Assembly (NCBI GenBank): GCA_030849065.1
Contig: JASAON010001597.1
Coordinates: forward strand, 1 to 64,000
Reading direction: 5' to 3'
DNA length: 64,000 bases
From: Jaenimonas drosophilae
Taxonomy: Eukaryota > Euglenozoa > Kinetoplastea > Trypanosomatida > Trypanosomatidae
Positions 60,001-64,000 of the stretch are shown here, one piece after another. A program made the position numbers and the translations under genes. The first letter of the stretch is position 1. The number at the start of each line of letters is the position of its first letter. The notes beneath the pieces were generated by a model, which was not told the origin of the DNA, ran no database searches, and was given only the letters and a program-made list of their open reading frames with translations.

Positions 60001-60965
60001 CCACCACACTCGAGGCAAAGACCTACGCCGAGCAGTGGAGTGGCCTTCGGGTGCGGATTGGCATCCACACCGGCATCTGCACAATTCGCGACGACCACGT
60101 CACCCATGGTTTCGACTACTCCGGAGACACGGCCCTCATTGCCTCGCATACCGAAGCCCTCGGCCATGGTGGGCAGGTGGTACTCACCTCTCACGCCTGG
60201 TTTGCCATGACGGAAGCGGAGCGGCAGACGTTGCGGATATCGCGCTTGGGCCCTCATCGTATCCGTGGATCACCACAGCCCATCAACTTTTATCAGCTGA
60301 ACACCGTTCCAGGGCGCACCTTCCGGCCTCTCCGGGTGGAACAGACCTTGGTCGAGGAGAACGACGACTCCGAGGCGATGACCGACCCCTTCTGCGAGGG
60401 TATCCCACTCACCGGCCCCGCCGAGATTCTCTCAACGGTCCTCTCCGCTTCCTTTGCCCCCTTCACCCCACTTCAACGCATTGGTGAGCTGCAGACCCTG
60501 CTGCGCCGCTGGCAGAGTGAGGTACCCCACCAACCTCGTGACCAGACCAACCTTGACTACAGCAACGGCCTCTTGCGCCGCATGGTCGTTCACCTTGCCC
60601 AACAACTTGACCCCAAGGAAGCATTACAGCTCCTCCGACCCACCCGCGGCGAACACTCCAAGGTCTTGCACGCCAGCCCCTCCATCGCCGAGGAGAGCCG
60701 CGCCGATCCAGCCACGCTGCGCTGTGATCAGCAGCAGTACACCGTTGCAGGTACCCACGGACCCAGCACAGGGCCGGAGCCCACCACCGACAGTGCCGAT
60801 GGCCCTCCCTCCTCTACCGAACGCGCAGACAGCAAAGCCCCCGAGCCTGCACAACGCCAGCTTGGACAGTCACAATCCTTCGAACCGCTCCAGGCAATTG
60901 GGCTACATCCTGCTCACCGCCCAATGCCCCATCCAGCCTCTATTGACACCATCTTTCTCGAATAG
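57069..60965 (+). CDS. Receptor-type adenylate cyclase (trypanosome GRESAG4 layout), cyclase domain altered
   Basis: 1298 residues. Residues 1-31 are a signal peptide. The ectodomain (about 32-825) holds two periplasmic-binding-like lobes with YFTFASPTVHFLNVLQY and YVFAAYQAQVKPSAIHAIL. A single membrane helix spans about 828-853, ending in a Cys6 run. The class III cyclase domain (about 872-1055) has both metal aspartates, D880 in FTDIE and D923 in KTIGDSF. The transition-state pair N-x-x-x-R is replaced by L1023 and H1027 in GDTALIASHTE. The family end motif FYQLNTVPGRTF is kept. A 220-residue Ser/Pro-rich tail follows. Trypanosome members make cAMP at the flagellar or cell surface. Catalysis here is uncertain. 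Confidence 0.85.
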   Translation: MSSCINMRAVVIMLLLIAHFTLVAAQDPIYVLDMMSAISTTPAEASINLGFNEALRVGILAAMTAANFTTTNGQEIILIPTNLTSSSDAVAALEAALADPTTADLITVYGPVGDDPLQALMSSSALLDHDLTCFAPVTGSRQVRAAWSPHVYFTFASPTVHFLNVLQYIVGTMAVRRIGMIYFDGSQFGPLELESLNTQLASIDYDPAIVLSPPLGAPLDMNLINEFLEKEPQAVLISSFSSDSLRILMQAILLDPRSSGVPFFSTTLTEYALTELYADLVAAGSVVAEANKLVFASNSPSPYDLSVSFISRFQQEVHAYEQHPLLFGHSASLYNPHYAEVMLIGWTSAKLLLRTLNDPQWTSSRASYMSELFDQRQYLLEEDLVYGDYGGNCSASAVASGAVCSCNSGGRQSFLKFLDQTFNFSMTEHSVVSIPRTQCLVSTTGALLHQSTAFFLVSTNDAVSQYISAAMFAAARAASSITVSGIDGEATVHLAEVSTTSSQYQATFNTRLRNFREDIVLGMLPAYVSATDILVLDPVSPQAVVAAGARNSIFLMPTLRQQLYVFAAYQAQVKPSAIHAILRSTEAEVIREVLEASLETFELDLDSSTLLRETAQMDVLGERLPTSGTIFFTGATNRTAERDLTFLMEQVASYPQLQVVMSFDDVASNYNILLPILDVADDATLQRIFFCTSLPHWGDALSTSESVQRYHTLITDPLEWSPRSMQGYVVEQFAKRVLILSSDRSYASLLRSIYSNQNFMVDDLFFGQYMDDCDEMHESCVPSNYGATNIRVWSFARITNPQVPVTFGPLTPVLTYTSRAKSSKLSTGAIVGITVGVVAAIAIFIIILLLVCCCCCCNGTRQQSNAPAKPSEPLTLLFTDIEASTTLWSTIPQFMPEALSAHHRIIRQLIVKHHCYEVKTIGDSFMIAAKNPYTAALLAQDIQHALFRHDWKSTNCDQIYLNMEEDMAEMDADFILTATTLEAKTYAEQWSGLRVRIGIHTGICTIRDDHVTHGFDYSGDTALIASHTEALGHGGQVVLTSHAWFAMTEAERQTLRISRLGPHRIRGSPQPINFYQLNTVPGRTFRPLRVEQTLVEENDDSEAMTDPFCEGIPLTGPAEILSTVLSASFAPFTPLQRIGELQTLLRRWQSEVPHQPRDQTNLDYSNGLLRRMVVHLAQQLDPKEALQLLRPTRGEHSKVLHASPSIAEESRADPATLRCDQQQYTVAGTHGPSTGPEPTTDSADGPPSSTERADSKAPEPAQRQLGQSQSFEPLQAIGLHPAHRPMPHPASIDTIFLE

Positions 60966-61474
60966 CTCATCTTGCAGCACCCCAAATACACCCGGCAGGT
61001 AAACACCACACCGCCAATATCTCTCTATGTGTCTTTTCTTTGTGAACCAACAATCATAGCCTATACACAAATCCACTTCATACCACGTCCACATTTCCTC
61101 TGTCTTCATTACTTCTTGTCCTCTTTCCAGCGTACATTGATCGCATCCACCTGTTCTGCGCCAATCACTGAGTCGGTCTATACTTACCATTCAGCTCCAC
61201 ATCACTGTGTTCTTCATCCTTCCATGTGTACTTCTCCACTTCCTTTGCCTCGACATACAGTTCTCACCGTCCCTTCACCTCCACTTCTCGCATTCCTCCT
61301 ACGTATTCTCTCTCACTCCCCTTTCTATTTTCACGCTCTCACTCCTTTCCTCCATACCCTCTCATACCTTTCTCTTGTTGTATGTCTCACTACCACCCCT
61401 ACTCTTACACACGTGGCAAGTATCTGCTCTCACACACACTCTCTCCATAACCACTCCACCTAACAAGCTCAACC
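60966..61474 (+). other. 509-bp pyrimidine-rich spacer before EF-1alpha
   Basis: Strongly pyrimidine-rich from about 61080 to 61440, with few purines and several AG sites. A long 5' leader or a strong splice-acceptor region for the highly expressed EF-1alpha gene is likely. Frames within it have no domain signal. Confidence 0.6.
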
Positions 61475-62824
61475 ATGGGTAAGGATAAGGTACACATGAA
61501 CCTTGTGGTGGTCGGCCACGTCGATGCCGGCAAGTCCACTGCCACCGGACACTTGATCTACAAGTGCGGTGGTATTGACAAGCGTACCATTGAGAAGTTC
61601 GAGAAGGAAGCCGCTGAGATCGGCAAGGCCTCCTTCAAGTACGCCTGGGTGCTTGACAAGCTCAAGGCTGAGCGCGAACGTGGTATCACCATCGATATTG
61701 CTCTCTGGAAGTTCGAGTCCCCCAAGTCCGTCTTCACCATCATCGATGCCCCCGGCCACCGTGACTTCATCAAGAACATGATTACCGGTACCTCTCAGGC
61801 CGATGCTGCCGTGCTCATGATCGACTCCACTCAGGGTGGCTTCGAGGCTGGTATCTCCAAGGATGGCCAGACCCGTGAGCACGCTCTGCTCGCCTTCACT
61901 CTTGGCGTGAAGCAGATGGTTGTGTGCTGCAACAAGATGGATGACAAGACCGTGCAGTTCAGCGAGGACCGCTTCAAGGAGATCACCAAGGAGGTCGGTT
62001 CCTACCTGAAGAAGGTCGGCTACAACGTCGAGAAGGTCCGCTTCATCCCCATCTCTGGCTGGCAGGGAGACAACATGATTGAGAAGTCCGACAACATGAC
62101 CTGGTACAAGGGCCCCACCCTTCTTGAGGCCCTCGACACCCTCGAGGCCCCGGTTCGCCCCGTGGACAAGCCCCTCCGTCTTCCCCTTCAGGACGTGTAC
62201 AAGATCGGCGGTATCGGTACGGTTCCCGTCGGCCGTGTGGAGACTGGTGTGATGAAGCCCGGTGATGTTGTCGTGTTCGCCCCCGCCAACGTGACCACTG
62301 AGGTGAAGTCCATCGAAATGCACCACGAGCAGCTCGCCGAGGCTGTGCCCGGTGACAACGTTGGTTTCAACGTCAAGAACGTGTCCGTGAAGGACATCCG
62401 TCGTGGTAACGTGTGCGGTAACTCCAAGAACGACCCCCCGAAGGAGGCCGCTGACTTCACTGCCCAGGTGATCATCCTGAACCACCCTGGCCAGATCAGC
62501 AACGGCTACGCTCCCGTGCTCGATTGCCACACCAGCCACATTGCGTGCAAGTTCGCCGACATCGAGTCCAAGATCGATCGCCGTTCCGGCAAGGAGCTGG
62601 AGAAGAGCCCCAAGTCCGTGAAGTCCGGCGATGCCGCTATGGTGAAGATGATTCCCCAGAAGCCCATGTGCGTGGAGGTGTTCAACGACTACGCTCCCCT
62701 CGGCCGCTTTGCCGTCCGTGATATGCGCCAGACCGTGGCCGTGGGCATCATCAAGGCCGTGACCAAGAAGGACGGCAGCGCCGGTAAGGTGACCAAGGCC
62801 GCCGCCAAGGCCTCCAAGAAGTAA
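61475..62824 (+). CDS. EEF1A: Translation elongation factor 1-alpha
   Basis: 449 residues, the normal length. GTP motifs are intact: GHVDAGKS (14-21), DAPGH and NKMDD. The stretches [40 protein letters not shown] and [19 protein letters not shown], and the [18 protein letters not shown] core, match kinetoplastid EF-1alpha closely. It delivers aminoacyl-tRNA to the ribosome. Codons end overwhelmingly in C or G, as in a highly expressed gene. In trypanosomatids the gene is usually in tandem copies; here a single copy is flanked by the cyclase and ARL1. The start fits the family and lies 509 bp after the cyclase stop. Confidence 0.98.
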   Translation: MGKDKVHMNLVVVGHVDAGKSTATGHLIYKCGGIDKRTIEKFEKEAAEIGKASFKYAWVLDKLKAERERGITIDIALWKFESPKSVFTIIDAPGHRDFIKNMITGTSQADAAVLMIDSTQGGFEAGISKDGQTREHALLAFTLGVKQMVVCCNKMDDKTVQFSEDRFKEITKEVGSYLKKVGYNVEKVRFIPISGWQGDNMIEKSDNMTWYKGPTLLEALDTLEAPVRPVDKPLRLPLQDVYKIGGIGTVPVGRVETGVMKPGDVVVFAPANVTTEVKSIEMHHEQLAEAVPGDNVGFNVKNVSVKDIRRGNVCGNSKNDPPKEAADFTAQVIILNHPGQISNGYAPVLDCHTSHIACKFADIESKIDRRSGKELEKSPKSVKSGDAAMVKMIPQKPMCVEVFNDYAPLGRFAVRDMRQTVAVGIIKAVTKKDGSAGKVTKAAAKASKK

Positions 62825-63141
62825 ATCAACGATGAGCGACCATCGTGACGGCGGCGTGTGCCTTCGGAGTGAGGAAGCGCACGTTACTGAGCATTGAAGT
62901 GGAAGAGCGACGTATGCAGATACTTTTGGTTTTATTTCTACAGTTCATTTCTAATAATTGTTTTGTGTTTATTGGCGTTTCAGGTGACTGGTGGTGTTAT
63001 GTTGTCATGTGATGTTGTTTTGTTTTTCTGTTGATGGAAATGGTGCTTCGACTTGTTTCTGCTTGTGGGTAGCTTCTATTGTCGTAGTGGCAAGTTGTTT
63101 GGTAGGTAGGTTTAGCTACTTGTGTTGATTGCTGCATTGTG
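62825..63141 (+). other. 317-bp T/G-rich spacer
   Basis: T- and G-rich throughout (GTTTTATTTCT, TTGTTTTGTGTTT, then TGGTGTTATGTTG). AG sites follow, e.g. near 63113. It probably holds the EF-1alpha 3' UTR and the ARL1 acceptor. No gene seen. Confidence 0.6.
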
Positions 63142-63708
63142 ATGGGTGCTTGGTTAAGCCGTCTGCAAGGGGCATTGGGCCTGTTGCCGGAAGAGCGAAA
63201 GATTCGTGTGCTTATCTTGGGCCTGGATAATGCGGGCAAGACCTCTATTCTGTATCGGTTGCATCTGGGAAATGTGGTGTCAACGGTGCCGACTGTCGGT
63301 TTTAACTTAGAGACATTGCAGTACAAGAATATATCCTTCGAGGTGTGGGATCTTGGTGGCCAGACTGGAATTCGTCCATATTGGCGGTGTTACTTCAGTG
63401 GTTCAGATGCAGTGGTCTATGTTGTGGACAGTACAGACAAGGATCGAATGGGTGTAGCAAAGCACGAGCTGCATGCGCTTTTGGATGAAGATGAGCTCCG
63501 TAAAAGCCTCCTTCTCATATTTGCCAATAAGCAGGATTTGGAGAATGCCGCAAGTGAGACAGAAATTGCTCAGCAGTTGGGAGTGGCGTGTATTATGAAT
63601 AGAACGTGGACGATCGTGAAAAGCAGTGCGCGATCGGGTGATGGGCTACTGGAAGGGATGGATTGGCTCGTGGATAAGCTGAAGGAGCAGGGAGTGGTCC
63701 CAAAGTAG
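63142..63708 (+). CDS. ARL1: ARL1-like small GTPase
   Basis: 188 residues. It starts MGAWLSRL: Gly2 fits N-myristoylation. GTPase motifs are complete: GLDNAGKT (P-loop), the switch I TVPTVGFN, WDLGGQTGIRPYW (switch II), NKQDL and SSARSGDGL. IRPYWRCYFSGSDAVVYVVD is close to ARL1 rather than ARF1. ARL1 recruits GRIP-domain golgins to the trans-Golgi. The gene is less C/G-ending in codon use than its neighbours, suggesting lower expression. The first ATG is used; a GTG immediately before is ignored. Confidence 0.88.
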   Translation: MGAWLSRLQGALGLLPEERKIRVLILGLDNAGKTSILYRLHLGNVVSTVPTVGFNLETLQYKNISFEVWDLGGQTGIRPYWRCYFSGSDAVVYVVDSTDKDRMGVAKHELHALLDEDELRKSLLLIFANKQDLENAASETEIAQQLGVACIMNRTWTIVKSSARSGDGLLEGMDWLVDKLKEQGVVPK

Positions 63709-64000
63709 TCTCTGTGCCACGCAGAACGTACACCACTGAGAGGGATGTCTGCATTCTAGTGGCGCTATCTCAGCGCAGATACTGTATTGGTGATCATGGC
63801 TGTAATGAAGAACAGTGGTGAGGTATCTCCAGTTGTAGTGCTGATCAAGGTGACTAGTTGATGTGTTGAGTTGTATTGGCCCTCATCAGTGCTGCTGCTT
63901 CTTCTTCTTCACATAATCTACAATATTTCGCAATTCACAAACAGGATATCATTCCCAGTAGAGCAACTGTGGTGACTCGCCCGTTGTGTCCGTGGACATA
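63709..64000 (+). other. Right-edge spacer
   Basis: 292 bp after the ARL1 stop to the window edge. It has a pyrimidine-rich stretch (about 63890-63910, CTGCTGCTTCTTCTTCTTC). It may be the start of the next gene's splice region; no start is visible. Confidence 0.5.

Noticed and set aside
61469..62539. 356-codon minus-strand frame opposite EF-1alpha
   Set aside because: It arises from the extreme C/G-ending codon bias of EF-1alpha and has no start signals on that strand.

Overview
The window is nuclear DNA of a kinetoplastid protist (Euglenozoa). An EF-1alpha and an H2A.Z of kinetoplastid type, a receptor-type adenylate cyclase of trypanosome layout and an MKT1-family protein all point there. 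So does the organisation: intronless genes in long same-strand arrays, with pyrimidine tracts and AG dinucleotides (trans-splice acceptors) just before many start codons. The many low-complexity insertions and long spacers would suit a free-living bodonid such as Bodo saltans, but that is a guess; the species cannot be read from the sequence.

Layout: two genes run leftward at the left edge (1-2392). One is a partial double-GRAM-domain protein that is open to the window edge; the other is unrecognised. A divergent strand-switch region (2393-3167) with G-rich/C-rich tracts separates them from 24 genes that all run rightward to the right edge. The rightward array opens with four closely spaced genes: a small secreted protein, a 1450-aa protein with repeated dsRBD-like segments, a short unknown and an MKT1-family regulator (3168-11598). 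After 11.6 kb the spacers lengthen, up to 3.1 kb.

The remaining genes, in order, are: a CFAP20-domain protein, an Sm-like protein, a RING + extended-PHD protein, histone H2A.Z, complex I 24-kDa subunit, a low-complexity unknown, cystathionine beta-synthase, a BTB(T1)+RCC1 protein, a predicted N-myristoylated WD40 protein, a kinesin-9-like protein with altered nucleotide-pocket motifs, CFAP206, peptidase T, an ER thioredoxin-fold protein without CXXC, EMC2, a CEP120-like coiled-coil protein, an Asp-rich unknown, a secreted nucleoside-hydrolase-like protein, a receptor adenylate cyclase, EF-1alpha and ARL1.

The genes do not form one pathway. In kinetoplastids such arrays are co-transcribed by Pol II and resolved by trans-splicing and polyadenylation. 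Four or five genes encode likely flagellar or basal-body proteins (CFAP20DC-like, kinesin-9-like, CFAP206, CEP120-like, perhaps the WD40 protein). The strongest leads are two enzymes that look catalytically altered: the kinesin and the adenylate cyclase.
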